This document shows positions 17,267 through 25,253 of a stretch of DNA of 64,000 nt, in pieces. The translations under genes were made by a program, and so were the position numbers. A model generated the notes under the pieces. That model saw only the letters and a list, made by a program, of their open reading frames with translations. It did no database searches and was not told the DNA's origin. The DNA is from an uncultured Eubacteriales bacterium. GTDB lineage: Bacteria > Bacillota > Clostridia > Oscillospirales > CAG-272. The stretch is from NCBI GenBank assembly GCA_934402395.1, contig CAKRTQ010000005.1, positions 70,698 through 134,697 on the forward strand. Reading direction: 5' to 3'. Numbering within the stretch: position 1 is the first letter of the stretch; every line of letters begins with the position of its first letter.

Positions 17267-19141
17267 TTAGCTCTTCTTTTTGCCGTAGCTGAGCGTTCTC
17301 ATTGCGTTGAGGATGGCAATTACGAGCACGCCGACGTCCGCAAATACCGCAAGCCACATTCCAGCGTGACCGGTCGCGCCGAGCACGAGGACGATAGCTT
17401 TCACTGTGAGAGCAAGGATTATGTTCTCCCAGACTATCCGCATTGTCTTGCGCGATATTTCGACCGCGCGGGCAAGACCCGTCAGCTTGTCGTCCATGAG
17501 GACGATATCGGCGGCTTCGATGGCTGCGTCGCTTCCCAGCGCGCCCATTGCAATGCCTATGTCGGCGCGGGAGAGCACGGGGGCATCGTTTATACCGTCG
17601 CCGCAGAAGGCAAGGGGAGAAGCGGAGGAGTCTGCAAGCAGCTCTTCAACGGCGCTGACCTTGTCGGCGGGCATAAGCTCGCTCTTTATCTCGTCAACGC
17701 CAAGCTCGTTCCCTATCGATTCCGCAACGGCGCGGCGGTCGCCCGTGAGCATTACCGTCTTCTTTACGCCGAGCGTCTTGAGCTTTGCAAGCGCGGACTT
17801 TGAATCCGCCTTCGGTTTGTCTGCGATAACGATGTAGCCGAGGTATTTGCCGTCGGCGGCAACATGGATGACCGTTCCGACCTCGGTCTGCGCCGCTGCT
17901 GCCACGCCTGCGGTCTTCATAAGCTTATCGTTGCCGACCCATGCGTGTTTTCCGCAGACGGTGGCTTCAATGCCTTCGCCTGCGCGTTCGGTCACATCGG
18001 AGGCTGTCTCAGAGCTGTATTTTTCGGGACACGCGCGGCGAAGTGCCTTTGCTATCGGGTGCGAGGAGAAACCCTCGGCAACTGCAGCGATGCCGGAAAG
18101 CTCATCGGCGTCAACTCCGGCCGCGGGATGCACGCCGGTGACGGTGAAGGAGCCCTCGGTCAGGGTGCCGGTTTTGTCAAACACGGCGGTCGAAAGATTC
18201 GCAAGCTGTTCGAGGTAGTTCGCGCCTTTGATGAGTATTCCTTCACGCGAGGCGCGTCCGATGCCGCCGAAGAATGAAAGCGGGACCGACACGACAAGCG
18301 CGCAGGGGCAGGAGACGACAAGGAACGTGAGCGCACGCTGTATCCACGGCATTACCGATTCTTTGAGGATCAGCGGCGGCAGAAAGGCGAGCAGAACTGC
18401 GCCGACAACAACGGCGGGGGTGTAGACGCGCGCAAAGCGCGTGACAAAGTTTTCGGTCCTTGCCTTTTTTGCGGAGGAATTTTCAACGAGATCGAGTATT
18501 TTCGACACGGTGCTTTCGCCGAAAACCTGTTCAACGTTTATTTTTATCACGCCGGAGAGGTTGACCGAGCCGCTTACGGCGCGGTCGCCGCTGCGGAGCT
18601 CACCGGGGACGCTCTCACCGGTGAGGGCGGAGAGATCGACTGTGCTGTCGCCCTCGGTCACAGTGCCGTCAAGCGGTATCTTTTCACCGGGGTGAACGAC
18701 TATTGTCTCGCCTATTGCGACTTCATCTGGGGACACCGTGACCTCGGAGCCGCCGCGTATCACGCGCGCCGAATCGGGGCGGATGTCCATCAGCGCCGCT
18801 ATGCTCTTGCGGCTCTTGCCGACGGCAATGCTCTGAAACAGCTCGCCGACCTGATAGAAGAGCATTACGGCGACTGCTTCCTTGTAATCGCCGGTCGCAA
18901 ATGCGCCGACGGTGGCAAGCGTCATAAGGAATTTTTCGTCAAGGAGCTGCCCGTGCACTATGTTCAGCACGGCGTCCTTTACAACGTCATATCCTATCAC
19001 GATGTAGGCGGGGAGGAAGATGAGGAATTTCCACACACCGTCAAGCGGAATAAGCGATGCAGCTATAAGCAGCACAAGAGAGAAGAGAAGTCTTATAACC
19101 GTGCGCTTCTGGCGGCGTGAAAGATCTTTTAAGAATTTCAT
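17267..19141 (-). CDS. Heavy-metal P1B-type ATPase (Cd/Zn/Co exporter type) without HMA domain
   Basis: Membrane pump that exports divalent soft metals. 624 residues with TGES at 174-177, the transmembrane metal motif SCPCALVVS at 277-285, the phosphorylated Asp in DKTGTLTEG at 322-330 and the hinge GDGINDAP near 530. The SCPCALVVSVP context is that of Zn/Cd/Co pumps. It begins with a short basic stretch and then membrane helices: the N-terminal HMA domain usual in CadA/ZntA is absent and is instead encoded by the separate 72-residue gene 17 bases upstream. Control is probably by the ArsR protein at the head of the cluster. Confidence 0.93.
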   Translation of the reverse strand: MKFLKDLSRRQKRTVIRLLFSLVLLIAASLIPLDGVWKFLIFLPAYIVIGYDVVKDAVLNIVHGQLLDEKFLMTLATVGAFATGDYKEAVAVMLFYQVGELFQSIAVGKSRKSIAALMDIRPDSARVIRGGSEVTVSPDEVAIGETIVVHPGEKIPLDGTVTEGDSTVDLSALTGESVPGELRSGDRAVSGSVNLSGVIKINVEQVFGESTVSKILDLVENSSAKKARTENFVTRFARVYTPAVVVGAVLLAFLPPLILKESVMPWIQRALTFLVVSCPCALVVSVPLSFFGGIGRASREGILIKGANYLEQLANLSTAVFDKTGTLTEGSFTVTGVHPAAGVDADELSGIAAVAEGFSSHPIAKALRRACPEKYSSETASDVTERAGEGIEATVCGKHAWVGNDKLMKTAGVAAAAQTEVGTVIHVAADGKYLGYIVIADKPKADSKSALAKLKTLGVKKTVMLTGDRRAVAESIGNELGVDEIKSELMPADKVSAVEELLADSSASPLAFCGDGINDAPVLSRADIGIAMGALGSDAAIEAADIVLMDDKLTGLARAVEISRKTMRIVWENIILALTVKAIVLVLGATGHAGMWLAVFADVGVLVIAILNAMRTLSYGKKKS

Positions 19142-19158
19142 GGCGAAGCGCCTCCCGG

Positions 19159-19377
19159 TCAGAGTTTTATGCTCATGTCGGGCTCTATGCGGCGGCAGAG
19201 CTTTACGACTTTTTTCATAACGGCGTCGAATTCGGCGTCGTCCACTTCAACGGTCATCTTCTGCATGATGTAGTTCACGTTAGCGCTCTTTACGCCGTCA
19301 AGCTTTGAGATGGCGTCTTCGATTTTTGCGGCGCAGTTCGCGCAGTCGAGATCTTCGAGTTCATATGTTTTTTTCAT
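19159..19377 (-). CDS. Free-standing HMA heavy-metal-binding protein
   Basis: 72 residues forming one ferredoxin-like HMA domain. The metal site is DLDCANCAAK (CxxC at about 12-15) near the N-terminus. The Asp and Glu residues before the first Cys (LEDLDC) are typical of Zn/Cd rather than Cu(I) sites. It lies between arsR and the ATPase gene and probably delivers metal to the pump or regulates it, standing in for the missing HMA domain. A clear ribosome binding site is not seen close to the ATG. Confidence 0.88.
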   Translation of the reverse strand: MKKTYELEDLDCANCAAKIEDAISKLDGVKSANVNYIMQKMTVEVDDAEFDAVMKKVVKLCRRIEPDMSIKL

Positions 19378-19416
19378 TGTGGGGTACCAAGCCTTTCTTT
19401 ATATGATGATATTTTT

Positions 19417-19770
19417 TCAGATTTCTTCGGCGCGCTTCTCGCGCAGATGGTCGTAGCCCTGCGCCACGATCGTGTGAACATGATCGTCGGCAAGGTAATA
19501 AAACATTGTTTTTCCCTCGCGGCGGCAGGCAACAAGATTGTTGTCCTTAAGCACCTTAAGTTGATGCGAAATTGCCGAGGATGTCATGCCGAGCCGCTCG
19601 GATATGTGCATTACGCACATCTCATCGTCAAGCAGGGCAAAAAGGATGCGCAGACGTGTCGTGTCGCCGAATATTTTGAAGAGGTCCGCAAGGTCGCAGA
19701 GCATCTCCTCGGAGACATTGTTCGAGGCGGCGTGCAGGCAGTGGTCATGAGTGTGCGTTGAATTTTCCAT
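19417..19770 (-). CDS. ArsR/SmtB-family metal-sensing repressor
   Basis: 117 residues. The winged helix has FKIFGDTTRLRILFALLD and the recognition helix TSSAISHQLKVLKDNNLV. The C-terminal alpha-5 zinc/cobalt site is complete: Asp95-x-His97-x10-His108-x2-Glu111, the same spacing as in SmtB and CzrA. There are also possible extra ligands: His/Cys-rich N-terminus (HTHDHCLH) and one Cys in EMCVMHIS, where CadC has CVC. It should repress the efflux operon until Zn, Co or Cd binds. Operator-like palindromes lie just upstream. Confidence 0.93.
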   Translation of the reverse strand: MENSTHTHDHCLHAASNNVSEEMLCDLADLFKIFGDTTRLRILFALLDDEMCVMHISERLGMTSSAISHQLKVLKDNNLVACRREGKTMFYYLADDHVHTIVAQGYDHLREKRAEEI

Positions 19771-19799
19771 TTCTTATTCCCTCACATTATTGAGCGCGG

Positions 19800-19840
19800 A
19801 TTCATATGAATTATCATTCATTTGAACCACTGTTCATATG
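19800..19840 (-). promoter_or_regulatory. Probable ArsR operators (two palindromes)
   Basis: ATTCATATGAAT (19800-19811) is a perfect 12-bp palindrome. CATTTGAAC-CACT-GTTCATATG (19819-19840) is a 9-4-9 inverted repeat with one mismatch. Both share TGAA/TTCA half-sites like those of SmtB/CzrA-type operators, and the second overlaps the -10 box. Confidence 0.72.
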
Positions 19841-19866
19841 ATATCACATTCAAATGTTTTTGTCAA
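19838..19866 (-). promoter_or_regulatory. Promoter of the arsR-HMA-ATPase operon
   Basis: Minus strand TTGACA (19866-19861), 17 bases, TATCAT (19843-19838); the -10 overlaps the operator palindrome. Confidence 0.78.
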
Positions 19867-19946
19867 TAGGTTTTGCGAAAAAAGAGCGGAAAAAGTTTTA
19901 TTTTTTTATACGGTAAAAAGGGAAGGTCGAAAAAAGTAAAAACGGC

Positions 19947-19975
19947 TTGCAGAAATGTAACGGATGTGGTATAAT
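19947..19975 (+). promoter_or_regulatory. Promoter of the Mrr-like nuclease gene
   Basis: TTGCAG (19947-19952), 17 bases, TATAAT (19970-19975) with extended -10 (TGG). Confidence 0.85.
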
Positions 19976-20020
19976 TGATATAAATAATACATTTGTGAGG
20001 AACAAAGGAGGAACGCGACC

Positions 20021-20605
20021 GTGGCAAAAAAACGCAGAAACAGATCCCGTGACTATATTGAGGACGTGCCGATCGGCGCGCTGCTTATTCTTTTGTTTGC
20101 GGCATGGTCGTATATAAAAGAGTTCTGGTACATATTTCTGATAATTGCCGTGGCGGTCATTGCCGTTGTTATCCTAATAAAAGTTAAGAAGAAAAAACGC
20201 AAGAAGGTGTTTGCAATCAATGAGATCGACGCTATGGACGGCATTGATTTTGAGGACTACACCGCCGGTCTGCTGCGCCGCATGGGGTACAGGAATGTGC
20301 GCGTGACGCAGGCAAGCGGCGATTTCGGCGTCGATGTCACCGCAAAGCTGAACGACGAGTTGTGGGTGTTCCAGTGCAAGCGGTACACCGGCAATCTCGG
20401 TGTCAAGTCGGTTCAGGAGGTCTTTGCCGGAGCGGCAAAGTACCGCGCCGATAAAGCTGTCGTCATCACGAACTCGTATTTTACCGAGGCTGCCAAGGAA
20501 CTTGCCGATGATACGAATGTCATGCTTTGGGACAGAGACTATCTGTGCCGCACCATAAAGACGCTCAACAAGACCGTAAAGGCACAGAGTATCCTTAAAA
20601 AATAA
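20021..20605 (+). CDS. Membrane-tethered Mrr-type restriction endonuclease-like protein
   Basis: 194 residues from a GTG start (AAAGGAGG 9 bases upstream; no better ATG). A basic N-terminus is followed by two hydrophobic stretches (about 17-30 and 36-54), a Lys/Arg cluster (55-62) that should face the cytoplasm, then an Mrr_cat PD-(D/E)XK domain: FEDYTAGLLRRMGY, GDFGVDV with Asp105, and FQCKRY with Gln118 and Lys120. These are the expected catalytic residues, so it is probably an active nuclease. Mrr proteins cut modified or foreign DNA; this short membrane-bound form is common in Firmicutes and its role is not established. It stands alone, with its own promoter and terminator. Confidence 0.87.
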   Translation: MAKKRRNRSRDYIEDVPIGALLILLFAAWSYIKEFWYIFLIIAVAVIAVVILIKVKKKKRKKVFAINEIDAMDGIDFEDYTAGLLRRMGYRNVRVTQASGDFGVDVTAKLNDELWVFQCKRYTGNLGVKSVQEVFAGAAKYRADKAVVITNSYFTEAAKELADDTNVMLWDRDYLCRTIKTLNKTVKAQSILKK

Positions 20606-20613
20606 CGGTAGAT

Positions 20614-20652
20614 AAAACCGCGCGGGGTTCATTGCAGTCATCGCGCGGTTTT
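20614..20652 (+). terminator. Terminator of the Mrr-like gene
   Basis: AAAACCGCGCG (20614-20624) / CGCGCGGTTTT (20642-20652), 11-bp stem with a 17-base loop. The -35 box of the next promoter begins 5 bases later. Confidence 0.85.
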
Positions 20653-20656
20653 CCAC

Positions 20657-20685
20657 TTGAAAAAATCCGCGTGATGTGCTATAAT
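20657..20685 (+). promoter_or_regulatory. Promoter of the small ORF-rsuA unit
   Basis: TTGAAA (20657-20662), 17 bases, TATAAT (20680-20685). Confidence 0.85.
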
Positions 20686-20742
20686 TATTATTGTAATAAA
20701 TGAAAGATCCGCGCATACTAACAAAAAAGCGCGGAGGTTTTC

Positions 20743-20832
20743 ATGAACGGAAAAATGCGTGATTTTCTCATCGGGCTCGGACTGGGACTTTTGCTTTTCG
20801 GTTGTGTGGCGGTGATAATTCTGACGATGTGA
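20743..20832 (+). CDS. 29-residue single-span membrane peptide
   Basis: A short frame, MNGKMRDFLIGLGLGLLL then FGCVAVIILTM, consisting of a short basic head and one hydrophobic helix. GGAGG lies 5 bases before the ATG and the frame starts about 50 bases after a consensus promoter, 20 bases before rsuA, so it is very likely translated. CCGCGC (20709-20714) pairs with GCGCGG (20729-20734), which covers part of its ribosome binding site and could tune translation. It is not related to anything I recognise; it may be a leader peptide for rsuA or a free-standing small membrane protein. Confidence 0.6.
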   Translation: MNGKMRDFLIGLGLGLLLFGCVAVIILTM

Positions 20833-20852
20833 CGATCCTTCGGGGGTGCTGT

Positions 20853-21572
20853 ATGCGGCTTGACAAATATCTTTCGGCAGCGGGAGAGTGCTCGCGCCGC
20901 GACTGCGCGCGCGATGTGCGCGCGGGGCTTGTGCTCATTGACGGCAAGCCGGCGCGCACGGCGGATGCCGAGGTCGTACCGGGAGTCAGCCGCGTTGTGA
21001 GGCGCGGCGCGGCGGTCGAATGGCGCGAGCATATTTACATTATGCTCAACAAACCGGAGGGCTATGTCAGCGCCACCGAGGACAAGAAGGACGGCTGCCC
21101 GGTCGTTACCGGACTTTGCGCCGAGCGCGACCGCGAGCGGGTGTTTCCGTGCGGCAGGCTTGACAAGTATACGGTGGGGCTTATGCTCCTCACCGACGAC
21201 GGCGAGCTGGCGCACCGCCTGCTGGCGCCGGCGCGCCATGTAGACAAAACATACCGTTATACGGCGGAGGCGGTGCTTTCCGCAGACGCGCGTGCGCGGC
21301 TTGAAGGCGGTGTTTATATTGAGGGCGGCGTGCTGACTGCGCCGTGTCGCGTTGAGCCTGAGGACGGCACACACGGGCTCATCACGATACATGAAGGAAA
21401 ATACCATCAGATAAAGCAGATGTTCGGAGCAGTCGGCAACAAAATAACCGCGCTTGAACGCGTGAGCTTCGGTCCGCTTTTGCTTGATCCGTCGCTGCCG
21501 CGCGGCGGGTGGCGGTATCTTACCGACAGCGAGGTGCTATCCCTTTATGCCGCCGCGTGCCTGAAGAAATAA
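20853..21572 (+). CDS. rsuA: 16S rRNA pseudouridine synthase, RsuA/RluB/E/F family
   Basis: Converts a specific uridine in rRNA to pseudouridine (U516 of 16S rRNA in the RsuA branch). N-terminal S4 RNA-binding domain (MRLDKYLSAAGECSR, 1-60), then LNKPEGYVSATED and the catalytic GRLDKYTVGLMLLTDDGEL with its Asp. 239 residues. The start at 20853 is chosen because GGGGG stands 6 bases upstream and S4 begins there, although the frame is open from 20802. The exact target is inferred from overall resemblance. Confidence 0.88.
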   Translation: MRLDKYLSAAGECSRRDCARDVRAGLVLIDGKPARTADAEVVPGVSRVVRRGAAVEWREHIYIMLNKPEGYVSATEDKKDGCPVVTGLCAERDRERVFPCGRLDKYTVGLMLLTDDGELAHRLLAPARHVDKTYRYTAEAVLSADARARLEGGVYIEGGVLTAPCRVEPEDGTHGLITIHEGKYHQIKQMFGAVGNKITALERVSFGPLLLDPSLPRGGWRYLTDSEVLSLYAAACLKK

Positions 21573-21600
21573 ATATTAATTATAAAAGGAAGACATAACA

Positions 21601-23769
21601 ATGATCGATATTGAAGCAACACTGGCGGAGGAGCTGGGACTCGGAGTCGAACAGGTCAGAAAGACCGTTGCGCTGATCGACGAGGGCAATACGATACCAT
21701 TTATCGCGCGATACCGCAAAGAGGTCACGGGATCACTTGACGACACCGTGCTGCGTGATCTGTTTGACCGTCTCAACTATCTGCGCAACATAGAAAAGCG
21801 CCGCGAGGAGGTCAAAGCTCTTATCGCCGCGCAGGAAAAGCTCACGCCCGAGCTTGAACGCGCCATTGACTCGGCAAAAACGCTCACCGAGGTGGATGAT
21901 ATCTACCGCCCGTTCCGCCCGAAACGCAAAACGCGTGCATCTGTTGCACGCGAAAAGGGACTTGAGCCGCTCTCCGAGCTCATTTTTGCGCAAAACGAAA
22001 AATACGATCCGCCGATCTCCGATGCGGCTGCCGCCTACATAAATGAGGAAAAGGGCGTTGCGAGCGCGGACGAAGCGATAGCGGGCGCGCTCGATATCAT
22101 TGCCGAGAACATTTCGGACAACGCCGATTGCCGCAAGGGCGTGCGCACGCTCACTGCGGAGCACGGGATACTTGTATCAAAGGCTGCAAAGGATGAGGAT
22201 TCAGTCTATGCGCAGTATTACGATTTTTCCGAGCGCGTGAAGCGCATTGCGGGACACCGCGTGCTTGCCGTCAACCGCGGCGAAAAGGAGGGTTTCCTCA
22301 AGGTCACGGTCGAACCCGGCTCCGACCTTGTAATGAGCTACCTTTACCGCAAGTTCCTCAAGGATAACGCAAGCCCCGCGCATGATCTGGTCAAGTCTGC
22401 CGTTGACGACAGCTATTCGCGCCTCATAGCGCCGTCTGTCGAGCGCGAGATAAGAAACGACCTTACCGACCGCGCCGGCGAGGGTGCGCTCAAGGTTTTT
22501 GAGGACAACCTCAGGCATCTGCTGATGTCCCCGCCGCTGCGCGGCAAGACCGTAATGGGCTTTGACCCCGGCTACCGCACCGGCTGTAAACTTGCGGTGG
22601 TAGACAGAACGGGAAAGGTCATCGACACGGCTGTGATCTACCCCACAAAGCCGCAGGAGCGCATTGCGGAGAGCCGGCGCGTTGTCGCAGGGCTGATACG
22701 CAAGTACGGGGTCGATGTCATTGCCATAGGCAACGGTACGGCATCCAAAGAGAGTGAGATCTTCATTGCCGGACTGCTGAAGGAAATGCCCGGTGACTGC
22801 AAATATATCATGGTCAGCGAGGCGGGGGCATCTGTTTACTCCGCTTCAAAGCTCGGAGCCGAGGAATTCCCGGATTTCGATGTGACACAGCGTTCGGCTG
22901 TTTCGATAGCCCGCCGCCTTCAGGACCCGCTGGCGGAGCTCGTCAAGATTGATCCGAAATCGGTTGGCGTAGGGCAGTATCAGCACGACATGAAGCAGGC
23001 GCGCCTTGACGAGGCGCTTACCGGCGTGGTGGCGGATTGCGTGAACTCAGTCGGTATTGATCTAAATACCGCGTCATATTCGCTGCTCTCGTATGTTTCG
23101 GGCATCAGCGCACAGGTGGCTAAGAATATTGTAAAATACCGCGAGGAAAACGGCGAATTCCTGAGCCGCGCAGAGCTGCTCAAGGTGCCGCGCCTCGGAA
23201 ATAAGGCATATGAACAGTCGGCGGGCTTCCTTCGTGTTTCGGGTTCCGATGAGGTGCTCGACGCCACGGGCGTTCACCCCGAATCATACGGAGCGGCGCA
23301 CAAGCTGCTCGGTATGTTCGGATTTGACGAGTCGGAGATACGATCCGGCGGACTGCGCCTGCTCGGAAAAAAGGTGGCGGAGAAGGGACGTGCGAAGGTT
23401 GCCGAGGAGATAGGAGTCGGCGAGCCGACCCTGTGCGACATCGTTGCCGAGCTTGAAAAGCCGGGACGCGATGTGCGCGACAGCTTCCCCGCGCCCGTGC
23501 TGCGCGACGACGTTCTTGATATTTCATCTCTCAAAGAGGGGATGATACTCACGGGTACGGTGCGCAACGTCATCGACTTCGGCGCGTTTGTGGATATAGG
23601 CGTGCACCAGGATGGTCTGGTACACATTTCGCAGATATGCGACAAATACATCAAGCATCCTTCCGAGGTGCTGTCTGTCGGCGATATCGTGAAGGTCAAG
23701 GTCATATCGGTCGATGCCGCACGGCACCGCATAGGACTTTCGATGAAGCTCGGCAAGACCGAGGAGTAG
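21601..23769 (+). CDS. tex: Tex-family RNA-binding transcription accessory protein
   Basis: 722 residues with the full Tex order: N-terminal helical domain ('IPFIARYRKEVTGSLDD'), central YqgF/RNase H-like domain (GFDPGYRTGCKLAVVD, about 325-450), helix-hairpin-helix region (ISAQVAKNIVKYREENG and KVPRLGNKAYEQ, about 490-560) and C-terminal S1 domain (GTVRNVIDFGAFVDIGVHQD, about 640-715). Tex binds RNA polymerase and RNA and has been tied to toxin expression and transcription quality control in pathogens. AAAGGAAG precedes the ATG; 28 bases separate it from rsuA. Confidence 0.96.
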   Translation: MIDIEATLAEELGLGVEQVRKTVALIDEGNTIPFIARYRKEVTGSLDDTVLRDLFDRLNYLRNIEKRREEVKALIAAQEKLTPELERAIDSAKTLTEVDDIYRPFRPKRKTRASVAREKGLEPLSELIFAQNEKYDPPISDAAAAYINEEKGVASADEAIAGALDIIAENISDNADCRKGVRTLTAEHGILVSKAAKDEDSVYAQYYDFSERVKRIAGHRVLAVNRGEKEGFLKVTVEPGSDLVMSYLYRKFLKDNASPAHDLVKSAVDDSYSRLIAPSVEREIRNDLTDRAGEGALKVFEDNLRHLLMSPPLRGKTVMGFDPGYRTGCKLAVVDRTGKVIDTAVIYPTKPQERIAESRRVVAGLIRKYGVDVIAIGNGTASKESEIFIAGLLKEMPGDCKYIMVSEAGASVYSASKLGAEEFPDFDVTQRSAVSIARRLQDPLAELVKIDPKSVGVGQYQHDMKQARLDEALTGVVADCVNSVGIDLNTASYSLLSYVSGISAQVAKNIVKYREENGEFLSRAELLKVPRLGNKAYEQSAGFLRVSGSDEVLDATGVHPESYGAAHKLLGMFGFDESEIRSGGLRLLGKKVAEKGRAKVAEEIGVGEPTLCDIVAELEKPGRDVRDSFPAPVLRDDVLDISSLKEGMILTGTVRNVIDFGAFVDIGVHQDGLVHISQICDKYIKHPSEVLSVGDIVKVKVISVDAARHRIGLSMKLGKTEE

Positions 23770-23849
23770 AGCAAGGCTTGGTAAATCACATTTACACAAA
23801 CCGGTCAAAAACATTGACGAAAGTCGTTCTTCTGCCGAAAGCGGCTGCT

Positions 23850-23870
23850 AATTGTGCAATGTGCACAATT
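23850..23870. promoter_or_regulatory. Perfect 9-3-9 palindrome, likely operator
   Basis: AATTGTGCA - ATG - TGCACAATT. The 21-bp dyad lies 40-60 bases upstream of the probable -35 of the sugar-ABC ATPase gene. The symmetry and size fit a LacI- or GntR-type regulator binding site. No T-run follows, so it is not a terminator of tex. Confidence 0.65.
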
Positions 23871-23908
23871 TTGGACCTGAAAATTTGGGGAATAAGCCTC
23901 TATCATTT

Positions 23909-23937
23909 TTCACGAAAATTTGATACAATATTATAGT
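23909..23937 (+). promoter_or_regulatory. Possible promoter of the ABC ATPase gene
   Basis: TTCACG (23909-23914), 17 bases, TATAGT (23932-23937). Weak match; overlapping alternatives TACAAT and TATTAT exist. In the leader, GATCGG and CCGATC form an inverted repeat near 23954-23971. Confidence 0.45.
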
Positions 23938-23998
23938 ACAGAATATAGTCTCGGATCGGGAAGGTCCGATCTGAATTTCAAGGAGGAAAGCACATCCT

Positions 23999-25111
23999 AT
24001 GGCAAGTGTATCGCTTAAACACATTTATAAAAAATATCCGGGCGGAGTTACCGCTGTATCGGACTTTAACCTTGATATCAAGGATAAGGAGTTTCTGATC
24101 CTGGTCGGACCTTCCGGCTGCGGAAAGTCAACCACCCTGCGTATGATAGCAGGTCTGGAGGAGATCACAGAGGGTGAGCTTTTCATAGGCGATCAGCTGG
24201 TCAACGATGTTGCTCCTAAGGACAGAAAGATAGCAATGGTGTTCCAGAACTACGCTCTGTATCCTCATATGACCGTTTTCGAGAACATGGCATTCGGACT
24301 CAAGCTCATCAAGACTCCCAAGGAGGAGATCAAGAGACGCGTTGAAGAGGCTGCCCGTATACTTGACATCACCCACCTGCTTGACAGAAAGCCGAAGGCT
24401 CTGTCCGGCGGTCAGAAGCAGCGTGTCGCGCTCGGACGCGCTATCGTTCGTAAACCCAAGGTCTTCCTTCTTGACGAACCGCTCTCCAACCTGGACGCAA
24501 AGCTCCGTGCGGCGATGAGAACCGAGCTTACAAAGCTGCACCAGAATGTTCAGACCACATTTATTTACGTTACGCACGACCAGGTCGAGGCTATGACCAT
24601 GGCAACAAGAATCGTTGTTATGAAGGACGGTCTCATTCAGCAGGTCGATACTCCTCAGACTCTTTACGATGAGCCTGTCAACCTCTTTGTTGCCGGATTT
24701 ATCGGAACACCTCAGATGAACTTCATCAACGGCAAGCTTGTCAAAAAGGGTGACGATGTTTACTTCAACTTCGAGGACAAGTCCCTCAAGCTGCCCTCCG
24801 AAAAGGCAAACAACCCCGATCTTAAGGACTATATCGGCAAGGAAGTTGTTGTCGGTCTGCGTCCCGAGTGCATCCACGATGCTCCCATGCAGCTTGCTGC
24901 ATTCCCGGACAGCGTAGTTGATGCTTATGTTGACGTTACCGAGCTTATGGGCGCCGAGATCTATCTCTACCTCACCATAGGCGAGACCAACCTCATCGCA
25001 CGTGTTTCCTCCCGCTCCACCACCCGCGCGGGCGACAACATCAAGGTTGCCTTCGATATGACACGTATGCACATATTCGATAAGGACACCGAGCGTTGCA
25101 TCATTCACTGA
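23999..25111 (+). CDS. ugpC: CUT1-family sugar ABC transporter ATPase (MsmK/UgpC/MalK type)
   Basis: 370 residues. Walker A GPSGCGKST (37-45), Q-loop FQNYALYPHMTV, signature LSGGQKQRVALGRA, Walker B VFLLDEPLSNLDA and switch His in VTHDQVEAMTM; the C-terminal OB-type regulatory domain (about 240-370) holds VVGLRPECIH. It energises uptake of oligosaccharides or glycerol-3-phosphate. No permease or binding-protein genes are adjacent. In many Firmicutes one such ATPase serves several CUT1 importers, which fits here. It has a long leader with an operator-like palindrome and its own terminator. Codon use here is strongly biased toward preferred codons, suggesting high expression. Confidence 0.93.
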   Translation: MASVSLKHIYKKYPGGVTAVSDFNLDIKDKEFLILVGPSGCGKSTTLRMIAGLEEITEGELFIGDQLVNDVAPKDRKIAMVFQNYALYPHMTVFENMAFGLKLIKTPKEEIKRRVEEAARILDITHLLDRKPKALSGGQKQRVALGRAIVRKPKVFLLDEPLSNLDAKLRAAMRTELTKLHQNVQTTFIYVTHDQVEAMTMATRIVVMKDGLIQQVDTPQTLYDEPVNLFVAGFIGTPQMNFINGKLVKKGDDVYFNFEDKSLKLPSEKANNPDLKDYIGKEVVVGLRPECIHDAPMQLAAFPDSVVDAYVDVTELMGAEIYLYLTIGETNLIARVSSRSTTRAGDNIKVAFDMTRMHIFDKDTERCIIH

Positions 25112-25133
25112 TGATTTAAACATAATGTAATAC

Positions 25134-25161
25134 AGGCTGTCACGCTAACGCGCGACAGCCT
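25134..25161 (+). terminator. Terminator of the ABC ATPase gene
   Basis: AGGCTGTC (25134-25141) / GACAGCCT (25154-25161) followed by ATATTATTAT; 22 bases after the stop. Confidence 0.75.
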
Positions 25162-25180
25162 ATATTATTATCGCGGGGAA

Positions 25181-25209
25181 TTGACAAGTTCGCTGATTTA
25201 TAGTATAAT
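25181..25209 (+). promoter_or_regulatory. Perfect-consensus promoter of the CPBP-tadA unit
   Basis: TTGACA (25181-25186), 17 bases, TATAAT (25204-25209). Confidence 0.92.
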
Positions 25210-25253
25210 AAAATATATATATCTTGACGGTAAAACGCATGGAGGTGGATCCG

